Shown piece after piece: positions 50,375-59,241 of a stretch of 64,000 bases of DNA. The stretch comes from Clostridium sp. C2-6-12. Its GTDB lineage: Bacteria; Bacillota; Clostridia; Clostridiales; Clostridiaceae. A program made the translations under genes and the position numbers. Where the stretch lies: positions 62,001-126,000 of the forward strand of contig NZ_JAABNP010000007.1 in NCBI RefSeq assembly GCF_009928485.1, read 5' to 3'. The notes beneath the pieces are model-generated. The model worked only from the letters and a program-made list of their open reading frames with translations. It searched no databases and had not been told where the DNA came from. Numbering within the stretch: position 1 is the stretch's first letter; each line of letters begins with the position of its first letter.

Positions 50375-50692
50375 ATGAAAAAAAATACTATAGTAATATT
50401 AGTTTTATTATGCCTAATATTCAATTTTATTTCATTAATTCCAGCATTTTCTGCAACTTCATTTAAGGAAGGAGTCTATCAATTATCTAATCTAAATGTT
50501 ACGCAAAAAAATCGTTATACAATTCAAAATATATCTCCTGACAATAGTGTTTATATGGCACTTTTTGACGAAGATCAACGTCAGATACAATCTATACATT
50601 TATCGCCTAAATCAGAAAATTACAGTTTAATTCCTCTAGAACCTGGTTATAGAATTGTAATTGTTGGAAAAGGTGAAGTAATTATTTCTTAA
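50375..50692 (+). CDS. Small secreted protein, tandem paralog B
   Basis: 105 aa. Site TTGGAAGGTG before the ATG, 42 bp after paralog A, so one transcript is likely. Signal peptide (TIVILVLLCLIFNFISLIPA, cleavage at FSA). The mature part SFKEGVYQLSNLNVTQKNRY through GYRIVIVGKGEVIIS matches paralog A along its length. Signal peptides differ more than mature domains, indicating selection on the exported part. It ends at a strong terminator. Confidence 0.75.
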   Translation: MKKNTIVILVLLCLIFNFISLIPAFSATSFKEGVYQLSNLNVTQKNRYTIQNISPDNSVYMALFDEDQRQIQSIHLSPKSENYSLIPLEPGYRIVIVGKGEVIIS

Positions 50693-50693
50693 G

Positions 50694-50717
50694 AAAAAAA
50701 GGGCAAAGCCCTTTTCA
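50694..50717. terminator. Terminator of the tandem secreted-protein pair
   Basis: AAAAGGGC pairs with GCCCTTTT over a 3-nt loop with flanking A and T runs; it also serves the convergent RDD gene. Confidence 0.8.
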
Positions 50718-50720
50718 TTT

Positions 50721-51221
50721 TTATATTAGTTCTTTTGCTTCATCATTATTAGAAACATATATAGGTTCAATATCATAAACGACTAAAGTATCACTTAAGA
50801 TATCATGCAATCCCCTCTTTTTAGAATCTACTCCAATTATAATATATCCAATGAATAATATTAATCCACTTAAATATCTTCCAATACTTTCACGATAAAC
50901 TACAGTAAATAAAGTCAATTTTTCATCATTACCTTTACATACCTTAAGATTAAGTAATTTTTTTCCTAAAGTTCCACCGCAATAATATGTCATTAAAATA
51001 AAATATGTTAATCCAATTAAATAAATTACCACATCAAATATAGAAAATTCAAATAAAATTGGTTTGATCAAAAATACATCTGGATTCATCATATGTATTA
51101 TAAGCTTAGGTATTCTTATAATTAGTAATGCAATGCCCACAATAATACAATCAATTATATATGCTGACAGTCTTACAAAAAAACCTGCATATAATAGACC
51201 TTCCTTATTCTGTTTTAGCAT
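50721..51221 (-). CDS. RDD family membrane protein
   Basis: 166 aa. The signature Arg-Asp-Asp-like start is GFFVRLSAYIIDCIIVGIAL, with three membrane helices and the conserved YCGGTLGKKLLNLKV and RGLHDILSDTLVV. Its first 17 bp overlap the end of sppA, so the two are translationally coupled. RDD proteins are proposed transporters or antiporter-like; next to SppA it may take part in membrane-protein handling. Confidence 0.87.
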   Translation of the reverse strand: MLKQNKEGLLYAGFFVRLSAYIIDCIIVGIALLIIRIPKLIIHMMNPDVFLIKPILFEFSIFDVVIYLIGLTYFILMTYYCGGTLGKKLLNLKVCKGNDEKLTLFTVVYRESIGRYLSGLILFIGYIIIGVDSKKRGLHDILSDTLVVYDIEPIYVSNNDEAKELI

Positions 51222-52212
51222 AATACATCAAGCCTCCATTACCTTCTTTTTGTAAATAATCAGAAATAACCTGTGCATCAGATTTAGGTTTTAAATTTTC
51301 TGCTTTTTCAAATATTGATGCAAAAACATTTGCCTTACTATCTGGCGTAAATATTTCTACATTTTTACCTACAGTATCTAGCATATTTTGTTTCATATTT
51401 TCATAAGTATCAATCTGATCAACTAATCCTAACTCCAATGCTTGTTTAGCTGAATATATACGTCCATCTGCAATAGGTTTAACTTTGTTAATATCCATTT
51501 TTCTTCCTTCTGCAACAACACCTGCAAATTGTTCGTAGGCTTCATCAACTAAGCTTTGTAAAATTTTGCGTTGTTCTGGTGTCATTTCTGCTCCTGCAGC
51601 TCCTATTGCCTTATTAGGTCCACTTGTAATATCTACTTCTTTAATTCCTAATTTATCATATAATTCTTTTACATTAGTTAAGGATACAATTACTCCAATT
51701 GAACCTGTCCAAGTATTTCTATTTGCATATATCTTATCAGTAGCCATAGATATGTAGTATCCACCTGAACATGCTTGTGATGCCATATATGTCCACACAG
51801 GGCATCCTTTTTTCTCCTTATATTCTTTAAGCTTTAAATAAAGCTCATCACTTTCATAAACGCCTCCACCAGGACTATTAACATATAAAATAATACCTTT
51901 ATTATTTTTTGACTTAATCATTTCATCAATATATTTTAATGTTTGTTTATGATTATATACTTGTGGATTTTGAAAAATACCAGTCGCATTTGCTCCACTT
52001 TGAATTGTACCTTCTACTTTAACTACTCCAACAAAATCTTTATTAGGCAATTCAATATTTTGTGAATTTAAAATTGACTCAAAAGATTTTTCTGTCTTTC
52101 CATTTTTATTAATCATTTTTTCTGAAACTGCTTTTGTGATAACGCTTGCTCCGCTAACAAATACAAAGCATAAAGCAGCTGCTATCAAACCTATAATTTG
52201 TTTTTTGTTCAT
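51205..52212 (-). CDS. sppA: Signal peptide peptidase SppA (S49 family)
   Basis: 335 aa. N-terminal membrane anchor (IIGLIAAALCFVFVSGASVI), then the single-domain S49 protease as in Bacillus SppA. The nucleophile is S149 in ASQACSGGYYIS, the general-base lysine K201 in SGPNKAIGAAG; the 52-residue spacing matches Ser147/Lys199 of B. subtilis SppA. ILYVNSPGGGVYESDE is the oxyanion region. It degrades cleaved signal peptides and membrane fragments. Operon with the overlapping RDD gene. Confidence 0.93.
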   Translation of the reverse strand: MNKKQIIGLIAAALCFVFVSGASVITKAVSEKMINKNGKTEKSFESILNSQNIELPNKDFVGVVKVEGTIQSGANATGIFQNPQVYNHKQTLKYIDEMIKSKNNKGIILYVNSPGGGVYESDELYLKLKEYKEKKGCPVWTYMASQACSGGYYISMATDKIYANRNTWTGSIGVIVSLTNVKELYDKLGIKEVDITSGPNKAIGAAGAEMTPEQRKILQSLVDEAYEQFAGVVAEGRKMDINKVKPIADGRIYSAKQALELGLVDQIDTYENMKQNMLDTVGKNVEIFTPDSKANVFASIFEKAENLKPKSDAQVISDYLQKEGNGGLMYYAKTE

Positions 52213-52390
52213 TCAATAATCTCCCCCAGTTTTTTCTTATACTTATTGATTATACAGCAAAAATTTAATTTTAATATTAAATTATCCTTAATTTTACCTT
52301 TTTTGTATAAAATCCTTTCTATTTACTTCTAAAGCTTTAATTTATCTTCTAAATATGATTCTTTAAATTCTACTTATTCCATTGCTTTTA

Positions 52391-53020
52391 CTACTTTAGT
52401 GGAGAATTCCATAAAGGCGCATCAATAAATGTAGTTTCCTTTACATTAGGAAGTACGTCATAAATAGAACACCCCATTTTTTGTTCAAAATATTCTTTCA
52501 TTTCAAAAGTCCCATTCCAGCGTTCAACAGTAAATGGAAATACACCGTATCGCCTTGTTGTGTTTACAAAACGTTTTTCCAACATACAAAAGCCTTGAGA
52601 ATCAGCTAATGAATCACAAACAATGATTAATTTATCATAATCGTCATATTTTATATTCTTTAAATACTGACTGATAAATTCGCTTTCCTCATCACTCATA
52701 TCATTCTTGCCTATTTCTTTATCAAAGTCAGGTATTGGAAATGAATGGGTTAAACAAATTTTTCCCACTTCATCCCAGCCCCTTTCAATAGCAAAATTAT
52801 ATCCATCAATAATATGTTTTCTTCCACTTACTCCAAATCTTCTACCTATATCATGGAGGAGTCCTACTACATATGCTTTATCTGAATCAATATTACCGCA
52901 CTTTTCTGCAATTATTTGAGCTGCTAATCCTACGTTAATAGAATGTTCTATCCAAGGTCCCTGATTCAATTTTCCAGCTATCTTTAGTTCTTCTTCTGCT
53001 ATTTGTTTACTTAGAAACAT
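52391..53020 (-). CDS. HD-domain phosphohydrolase
   Basis: 209 aa. Metal-binding H-HD pattern: GPWIEHSINVGLAAQIIAEK (His), VVGLLHDIGRRFGVSGRKH (HD) and KLIIVCDSLADSQGF (distal Asp). The His in ICLTHSFPI gives a further ligand. It resembles small HDIG-type hydrolases acting on nucleotides; substrate unknown. Followed 38 bp upstream by a GNAT gene on the same strand. Confidence 0.85.
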   Translation of the reverse strand: MFLSKQIAEEELKIAGKLNQGPWIEHSINVGLAAQIIAEKCGNIDSDKAYVVGLLHDIGRRFGVSGRKHIIDGYNFAIERGWDEVGKICLTHSFPIPDFDKEIGKNDMSDEESEFISQYLKNIKYDDYDKLIIVCDSLADSQGFCMLEKRFVNTTRRYGVFPFTVERWNGTFEMKEYFEQKMGCSIYDVLPNVKETTFIDAPLWNSPLK

Positions 53021-53058
53021 TATTTATTCCTCCAATATATCAATAATTAATTTTTATT

Positions 53059-53583
53059 TTAATATTTATCAATAGCATATGTTAGTTTATCATATGTTAC
53101 CTCAATTCCCTTTCGCATTGCCTTATGATCCTTTTCAAAACTCACTCTTGCCATATTGCATTTTTCCATAACTTTATAAGAACCAATATTTTTATCTGTA
53201 CAGGTTGCTACTATTCTATCTATGGATAACTTATTAAATGCACCATCAATAACTGCATTAACAGCTTCACTCATATAACCTTTATTCCAATACTTTTTGT
53301 TTGATATCCATCCTATTTCTGCTTCTGAATCTTTAATTATCATGCCAATATTTCCAATGACTTTAGAATTTTCTTTTAATCTCATTGCAAATTCATACCA
53401 CATTGGATTTTCTGAACTCATAGAAAATGTGCAAGTGCTTATGAACTCTCGTATTTCTTGTTTTGTCTTTGGCCAATAAATCATATATTGTCCTACTTCT
53501 TCATCACAACCATATTCACAAATATCTTCATAATCATTTTCCTTTATTGGATTTATAACCAATCTTTCTGTATTAATAACCAT
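53059..53583 (-). CDS. GNAT acetyltransferase, RimJ/RimL type
   Basis: 174 aa. Starts TERLVINPIKENDYEDICEY, the usual beginning of the ribosomal-protein/amino-acid acetyltransferase subgroup. Then KVIGNIGMIIKDSEAEIGWI and the acetyl-CoA loop KKYWNKGYMSEAVNAVIDGA, with ATCTDKNIGSYKVMEKCNM at the end. Substrate unknown. GGAG-type site before the ATG. Confidence 0.87.
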   Translation of the reverse strand: MVINTERLVINPIKENDYEDICEYGCDEEVGQYMIYWPKTKQEIREFISTCTFSMSSENPMWYEFAMRLKENSKVIGNIGMIIKDSEAEIGWISNKKYWNKGYMSEAVNAVIDGAFNKLSIDRIVATCTDKNIGSYKVMEKCNMARVSFEKDHKAMRKGIEVTYDKLTYAIDKY

Positions 53584-53651
53584 TGTTCTCCTTTCTAGAT
53601 GAGTATAACTACCCTAATCAAAAATTCACTATTCCTTTAGAATATAATTAA

Positions 53652-54554
53652 TTACTCAAAATTTTGCTGAATAAAATTAAAATAATCCTTTTTTATAACT
53701 TCGCTGGAATTATCCTTAAACCATTCATAAGATTCCTTCAATCCCTCAAATAAATCCTTTTGCTCTGGAAGTAATTCATTTTGTTTTGAAACATCTAAAA
53801 CATATTCATAATTATAAAAACTAAAATAGTCTCTTTGATTATAATGGTTTGATACATATACTTTTTCAAGAGGAGTTCCTACAACTTTATAACATAGTTC
53901 AACAAATTTATTTATATCTACTACTTCTGTATTTCCAACATTTAAAACATGCTCTTTAGGGTGTTTTTCTAAAATTCCTTCAATAACTTTACAAAGATCA
54001 TCTACATGAAAAAATTGCAATCTCATCTTTCCATCATTAGGGATATAAAATTTTCTATTTTTTAAAGCACATTCAAAAACAAAGGGCTCTCTATATACAT
54101 TTTGCATTGGTCCATATAAATAAGGAGGTCTTAAAATATATGCATTTGGCACTCTTGAAAGCAAATATTCTTCAGCTTCAGCCTTATCAGTTCCATATTT
54201 GCCCCAGATTGAATTAAAACCAATCTTTTGATTTTCTAAAAATGGCTGCTCATTTGTTTCTGGATAAACAGCAGACGAACTTATGAATATATAATCTTTA
54301 AATTCTCCCACTCCATCTAATAAATTCCTAATATCTTTTTGATTATATGCACATACATCAATTATGGCATCAAATGAGTATTTTTCTAAGGAGCCCTTTA
54401 AATTATTTCTATCTGTACATATTAAATTAACATTTTCAATTTGCTTTTTAGTACCTCTATTTAAAACATAAACCTCATAATTTTTTGATTCAAAATATTT
54501 TGCTACGTATTTACTAACAAATACAGTTCCACCAGTAATTAATATACGTTTCAT
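53652..54554 (-). CDS. NAD-dependent epimerase/dehydratase (extended SDR)
   Basis: 300 aa. Nucleotide-binding start MKRILITGGTVFVSKYVAKY; the loop reads GGTVFVS, a departure from GxxGxxG that recurs in some clostridial epimerase homologs. FISSSAVYPETNEQPF and YGTDKAEAEEYLLSR supply the catalytic Ser and Y-x3-K. ILRPPYLYGPMQN and FFHVDDLCKVIEGIL are typical sugar-nucleotide epimerase elements. Substrate unknown and no glycan cluster nearby. Confidence 0.85.
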   Translation of the reverse strand: MKRILITGGTVFVSKYVAKYFESKNYEVYVLNRGTKKQIENVNLICTDRNNLKGSLEKYSFDAIIDVCAYNQKDIRNLLDGVGEFKDYIFISSSAVYPETNEQPFLENQKIGFNSIWGKYGTDKAEAEEYLLSRVPNAYILRPPYLYGPMQNVYREPFVFECALKNRKFYIPNDGKMRLQFFHVDDLCKVIEGILEKHPKEHVLNVGNTEVVDINKFVELCYKVVGTPLEKVYVSNHYNQRDYFSFYNYEYVLDVSKQNELLPEQKDLFEGLKESYEWFKDNSSEVIKKDYFNFIQQNFE

Positions 54555-54680
54555 AAATGCCTCCTAAAATTGCTATCTATATTTCACCACTAATTTAAAA
54601 TTTAATTGTCAAAATCTTAACATTTCACGTTTTACTTTCCATTCACTCTATAACTTCATATATCTTTAGAATATTAGACC

Positions 54681-55253
54681 TTATTTTTTTATCTTTTGAA
54701 AAATATAAGTAACGAAAAATCCTCTATCATCTTGGTTTTCAATATACTCAATCAATTGAAAAGATTTTTTTATATCTTCAAAATCTGTTGGTTGAATCAA
54801 GTCCTCTTTTCTAATTTTAAGATCAACCTTATGTTTATTTCCAAAGCCACAAACAAATAAAATTCCACTATCAATTATGTGATTTTCCATATCTTTAAGT
54901 TGATTTCTATTTAATCTATAATGATTAACTAAAATGTTATCGAATATTCCCATATGATTTAAGGAATTGGGTATGCTTAAATCAATTTGTTCTGTGTTTA
55001 CAATATAATTATTTCTTTTAGCAAATTCACTCAAACGTTCAAGAGCTTTACTGCTAAAGTCTACACCTGTTACTTGGAAGTGTTTCTCAAGCAAAAATAA
55101 AGTATTCCTTCCATCACCGCATGCTAAATCAAGGACAGAACCCTTTTTTAGATACGTAAAATTTTCAATTAGAGATTTTTCAGGACTAAGAGGATTATTA
55201 CTTCTGCTAGCAAACTTATCCTCCCAGTATTCTTTATTTCCCATATACTCCAT
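54681..55253 (-). CDS. Class I SAM-dependent methyltransferase (TehB-like)
   Basis: 190 aa from the ATG at 55253, with AGGAG 8 nt upstream. YWEDKFASRSNNPLSPEKSL at the start, motif I VLDLACGDGRNTLFLLEK (40-57), VTGVDFSSKALERLSEFAK with the ribose-binding Asp, and FDNILVNHYRLNRNQL. Similar to tellurite-resistance TehB/thiopurine-type methyltransferases. Substrate unknown. Confidence 0.87.
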   Translation of the reverse strand: MEYMGNKEYWEDKFASRSNNPLSPEKSLIENFTYLKKGSVLDLACGDGRNTLFLLEKHFQVTGVDFSSKALERLSEFAKRNNYIVNTEQIDLSIPNSLNHMGIFDNILVNHYRLNRNQLKDMENHIIDSGILFVCGFGNKHKVDLKIRKEDLIQPTDFEDIKKSFQLIEYIENQDDRGFFVTYIFQKIKK

Positions 55254-55404
55254 TTTATTTTCTCCTTCATATATCTATGGACTATTTATTTTTCTCTATG
55301 CATTTTTCATTAAATACACTCTCAAAGGAACTGCTCCAATTACAGTATATAAAAAATTTCCATTTAATTTTTTCATGTATTTCCTATGCTTTTTATGCTA
55401 ATAA

Positions 55405-56322
55405 TCAATTTCTTCCTCTAAAAAGAATCGGACTAGAACCAAATGAATAACCTTCCAAATATAATTTATTTTCTATTTTAATTAATTCTTCAGCTAAAAT
55501 AGTATTAGACCTTAAATCTGTAGGCTCTTTTACAATATCAAGTTTTATACCTTTATGCTTTCTATAATAGCTATAATTTTTCCATAACCATGCTTTTATC
55601 TTTTTTAAAGTTGATGGCTTTCTAATAATTTCAATTATTGCCCTTCTATATTTTTCAAATTCATCCTTTCCAACATCATTCAAAGAAGATAACTCATGTC
55701 CTAAATTTCTAGCTGTTTTTTCATCTAATTCTTGGCATAAAAATTTAACAGCATGCCATACACTATAAAGCTGATTTTTATTTTCTATTTCAGCTTCTTT
55801 TACCCAAACAAATGCATTTAATCTTCTCCTTATATCCCATCTTTTAATTGGACTTTCCAAATCATCTCCGCAGACTAAGAAAAAGCCTTCCCTAAGTAAC
55901 ATAGCTCCAAATACTCCTGGTGGATTGCCAAGCCTCTTATCTTTAAGCGTTGTTCTATATACCCCACAACTAGGACTGCCTTCTTTATACATATATATGT
56001 ATATACCTTCACTCTTTAGCAAGTCTAATGAATAATTACAGGCTTTTATAAGTTTTTCTGTGACATCCTCTCCTGATTTACTTTTTATCTTTGCTAATCC
56101 TTGCAGAACGTCATCTCCACTGCCTCCTTTAATGCTTATAGGTTTTCTTGGAACACCTAATCCAGTAAGACATTCCGGGCATAACGGATAAAATGTAAAC
56201 TGCTCTTTTTCTCTACCGAAATAATTAATATAGTCAAATCCTTTACCGTTATATCTTACTTTTGAACCAAAACAACATTCACTAACTCCAACTTTCAGCT
56301 TTTTTGCGAGTACATTATCCAT
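55405..56322 (-). CDS. DUF523-DUF1722 (YbgA-like) protein
   Basis: 305 aa. N-terminal DUF523: VGVSECCFGSKVRYNGKG, CPECLTGLGVPRKPI and KEGSPSCGVYRTTLKD, giving the three conserved cysteines that bind a [4Fe-4S] cluster in TudS-type thiouracil desulfidases of this family. C-terminal DUF1722: VWHAVKFLCQELDEKTARNL and YRRAIIEIIRKPSTLKKIKA. The fused form is the YbgA architecture. A sulfur- or RNA-base-related activity is plausible but unproven. GAGGTG-type site before the start. Confidence 0.86.
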   Translation of the reverse strand: MDNVLAKKLKVGVSECCFGSKVRYNGKGFDYINYFGREKEQFTFYPLCPECLTGLGVPRKPISIKGGSGDDVLQGLAKIKSKSGEDVTEKLIKACNYSLDLLKSEGIYIYMYKEGSPSCGVYRTTLKDKRLGNPPGVFGAMLLREGFFLVCGDDLESPIKRWDIRRRLNAFVWVKEAEIENKNQLYSVWHAVKFLCQELDEKTARNLGHELSSLNDVGKDEFEKYRRAIIEIIRKPSTLKKIKAWLWKNYSYYRKHKGIKLDIVKEPTDLRSNTILAEELIKIENKLYLEGYSFGSSPILFRGRN

Positions 56323-56534
56323 ACATAAACACCTCTTTAAATATTTTTAGGTAAAATACTTTCATAATCTTTTTTCATATAACCATGTACTGGTATTTTT
56401 ATTATGTTCTGTTCAATATGGGTTTATATTACTTAATTAAAATTATACTATTTTCTCTTTTAAAAGCCAAATTAAACCAAGCAAATACTTTGCACTTTCT
56501 TTGCCTCTTACCTTATTCCTTAATATAAAAACAT

Positions 56535-56577
56535 AATGCGTTGACTGAAGAACTCCACTTCTATCAATCAACGCATT
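56535..56577 (-). terminator. Terminator after the 56602 gene
   Basis: A perfect 10-bp stem AATGCGTTGA / TCAACGCATT encloses GAAG/CTTC inner pairs. Flanks are A/T-rich but without a long T run. Confidence 0.6.
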
Positions 56578-56601
56578 AAATATTCTTTCATGCCACTTAC
56601 A

Positions 56602-57258
56602 TTAACGCCACTCCTTAGAATCTCCATCATTCCCAATCCATTTATAAGTTTTGGTTATTTGATTATTTTTTATTTCATATACTGAAAGCCCTCCTTGATG
56701 GGGTACACAATATATATTTTTGCTAGTTTTTCCAACCATATAAGCACAATATTCTAAATTATTCGAATCCACTAAACCAAATACATATACCTCTTCTTCA
56801 GGCAATTTCCACTTTTCATTAGCTATAAATTTATTCATATTTCCTTCAATATAGCTTCTTGTCAATTTAATATTATTAGCTGATTGCTTAGAAATGAACT
56901 CACTATCCTCTTTTAATATGGAATTTCTTGCTTCTTCTGCTTCTTTAGATGGTTTTATCCAAGTTCCATCTTGATCTAATTCATAACCATTAATTACAGC
57001 GTTATATGCCATGACTCCATTTGGATAAAAATAGCGCCAAGTACCATAATAATTATCTTCCACCCAACCAGTTTTCATATATCCATAGGAATCAAAATAA
57101 TAAGTATTTCCATTAATCTCTCTTAACCCTATAGCATATGAATTTCCTTCTGAATACCACCATCCATAGTTATCTTGTTTCCACTCTGCATTTGCTCCTG
57201 TTGGATTTAATGTTAATGCCGAAACTGCTATTAATAAGCTCCCAATTAACTTCTTCAT
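56602..57258 (-). CDS. Secreted wall-binding-repeat protein with unknown C-terminal domain
   Basis: 218 aa from the ATG at 57256-57258, which has GGAGGTGG upstream; the frame runs 36 codons further without a site. Signal peptide (KKLIGSLLIAVSALTLNPTG, cleavage after ANA). Three wall-binding repeats follow (WKQDNYGWWYSEGNSYAIGL, YYFDSYGYMKTGW, WRYFYPNGVMAYNAVI). The C-terminal 110 residues (ISKQSANNIKLTRSYIEGNM, VYVFGLVDSNNLEYCAYMVG) form an unrecognised alpha/beta domain. Divergent from the kinase-like gene. Confidence 0.8.
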   Translation of the reverse strand: MKKLIGSLLIAVSALTLNPTGANAEWKQDNYGWWYSEGNSYAIGLREINGNTYYFDSYGYMKTGWVEDNYYGTWRYFYPNGVMAYNAVINGYELDQDGTWIKPSKEAEEARNSILKEDSEFISKQSANNIKLTRSYIEGNMNKFIANEKWKLPEEEVYVFGLVDSNNLEYCAYMVGKTSKNIYCVPHQGGLSVYEIKNNQITKTYKWIGNDGDSKEWR

Positions 57259-57403
57259 TTTATCCACCTCCATAAATACTAAACATAATATATATATGCA
57301 ACGGATATGTAAATTATTACCAAAATATTTTAGAGAATTAAATAAATAAACAATTTTATTTGGCAAAAATCATATATTATGATTAAAGTTATATTCGAAG
57401 CAG

Positions 57404-57964
57404 GTGATTAACATTAAGCTAAATGGTATAAATTTAAAATACCTAAAACTTATAGGCAGAGGTACTCAAGGCAAGGTATATCTTCTAGATTCCCAAAAAT
57501 GCATTAAAGTTTTCAAAAACAAAAAAGATTGCAATAATGAGGCAAAAACATTATTAATGGGCCAAGGAGATTCTCATTTTCCTAAATTATACGAATTTGG
57601 AATTAACTTTATTATTAGAGAATATGTTAACGGCATTGAATTAAACAAATATTTAATAAAAGAAAGCTTAACCTCTGAAATCTCCGCTAAACTTATAGGA
57701 CTATATGATTCTATAGTAAAAGTTGGTTATTTAAGAAAAGATACAGCAATATTTCATATACTTATAACTCCATCTTGCGAACTCAAACTTATAGATACTG
57801 CAAAAGCAATGAAAAAGAAGACAAACATTCCCAGCTTACTTATTAGTGGTCTAGAAGATATTGGATATAAAGAAGATTTTTTTTATTTTTTAAAGAATAA
57901 TAGGCCAGATTTATATAATCAATGGATAAATTATAAAAAGAAAAAATATAAAAAAATGTCTTAA
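57404..57964 (+). CDS. Protein-kinase-like protein with reduced catalytic motifs
   Basis: About 186 aa if GTG at 57404 is used. The start is odd: AGGTG is best placed for an ATT codon 9 nt further on, where a mutated ATG would fit. Kinase-like parts: LKLIGRGTQGKVYLLDSQKC (glycine-rich loop), CIKVFKNKK (ATP Lys), FIIREYVNGIELNKYL (hinge), YLRKDTAIFHILI in place of HRD-x(4)-N, and LKLIDTAKAMKKK in place of DFG. The fold is probably that of small bacterial kinases; activity is uncertain. A terminator lies 50 bp downstream. Confidence 0.7.
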   Translation: MINIKLNGINLKYLKLIGRGTQGKVYLLDSQKCIKVFKNKKDCNNEAKTLLMGQGDSHFPKLYEFGINFIIREYVNGIELNKYLIKESLTSEISAKLIGLYDSIVKVGYLRKDTAIFHILITPSCELKLIDTAKAMKKKTNIPSLLISGLEDIGYKEDFFYFLKNNRPDLYNQWINYKKKKYKKMS

Positions 57965-58014
57965 ACTTTTATTTATGGTATTGGGAGAGGATTTACTACA
58001 AAACATTTAAAAAT

Positions 58015-58044
58015 ATAGACAGGATAATACTCTCTCCTGTCTAT
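58015..58044. terminator. Bidirectional terminator
   Basis: A perfect 10-bp stem ATAGACAGGA / TCCTGTCTAT with a 10-nt loop between the convergent kinase-like and histidine kinase genes. Confidence 0.75.
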
Positions 58045-58095
58045 AACTGTAAATTATAATTTATTCAAAATGTCTGCACCTTTTTCCTTTATGAT

Positions 58096-59172
58096 CTATA
58101 CGGGTATCTTAACCTCCATAATAGTTCCTTTTAAAGCATCACTCCTACAGTTAATAGTACCGCCAAGAAGTTCGACTATTCTTTTTACAATGGAAAGCCC
58201 AAGTCCATTTCCCTGCTTTTTATGAGATTCTTCGCACTGATAAAATTTATCAAAAATCTTTTTCTGCTTATCTAAACTGATTCCTTTTCCTTCATCTTTA
58301 ACAGTTACAGTCAAAAATTCTCCATCTATTTTTCCACTAATCCAAATAGTACTATTTTCTAGAGAATATTTAATTGCATTGTCAATAAGATTAGACCATA
58401 TCTGCATTAAAAGATCTGAATCACTTTGTATAACTAGCTCCTGAAAATCCAATTCATATTCTCTTGTTTTATCTGACCACTTTTCAGATAACATGATTAT
58501 GCACTTACGAAGCTGCTCATCCACACGCACTTTATCCTTTTTTACAACTATCTGCTGATTATCCAGCCTTGACATTCTAAGCATATTTTCACACAAACGC
58601 GATAACCTGATGGATTCTTTATTAACAAGCAAAAGATACTCCTGCTGCTCTTCTCTTTCAAGACCTTCCTCAAGTAATATTTCTGTAAATCCAGTTATTG
58701 CAGCAACTGGAGTTTGTAATTCATGAGATACATTACTTATAAAATCCTTTCTTATATACTCCATCCCTTTAAGCTCCTGAGTCATTTTATTAAAATTTAC
58801 AGCAAGTTCATCAATTTCATTAGTAAATTCATATTCTCCACGCCTTTTTTCGTTTCTTATAATATTAACGCCAAAATCTCCATCAGCCACTTTTTTAGCT
58901 GCATCACTAATTTCTGAAAGAGGCTTTGTAAGGTGCAGAGAACCAAACCAAAACATAACTCCACCAAAGAACATTGTAAGAATACATACAAGTAAGGATA
59001 TAACAAGAAGTATAGGCATTGTAATTTCCCCATGATAAAATAACTTCATCATAGTGAAAACAATGCTATAAGAAATTATACAAGCAGTACACAAGGTAGT
59101 AATAAATACTCCTGAAAAATAAATTCTAAGAGAGGTCCTGAATTTTCGATTCTTAATTTTCTTTTTTTTCAT
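58096..59172 (-). CDS. Sensor histidine kinase
   Basis: 358 aa. Two membrane helices (about 17-44 and 52-78) with almost no extracellular loop, so the signal is likely sensed in or at the membrane. Then HAMP (LHLTKPLSEISDAAKKVADG), HisKA with H150 in NVSHELQTPVAAITGF, and HATPase_c with LIDNAIKYS (N box), DEGKGIS (G1) and GNGLGLSIVKRIVELLGG (G2). Partner is the response regulator 69 bp upstream. Short-loop kinases of this kind often respond to envelope stress or antibiotics. Confidence 0.92.
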   Translation of the reverse strand: MKKKKIKNRKFRTSLRIYFSGVFITTLCTACIISYSIVFTMMKLFYHGEITMPILLVISLLVCILTMFFGGVMFWFGSLHLTKPLSEISDAAKKVADGDFGVNIIRNEKRRGEYEFTNEIDELAVNFNKMTQELKGMEYIRKDFISNVSHELQTPVAAITGFTEILLEEGLEREEQQEYLLLVNKESIRLSRLCENMLRMSRLDNQQIVVKKDKVRVDEQLRKCIIMLSEKWSDKTREYELDFQELVIQSDSDLLMQIWSNLIDNAIKYSLENSTIWISGKIDGEFLTVTVKDEGKGISLDKQKKIFDKFYQCEESHKKQGNGLGLSIVKRIVELLGGTINCRSDALKGTIMEVKIPV

Positions 59173-59241
59173 ACAAACTCTACCCTTCCTGCTTCTAAAT
59201 TAATTATACTTCTCTCTTTCTAAACCAGCCCTGCTAATCTT

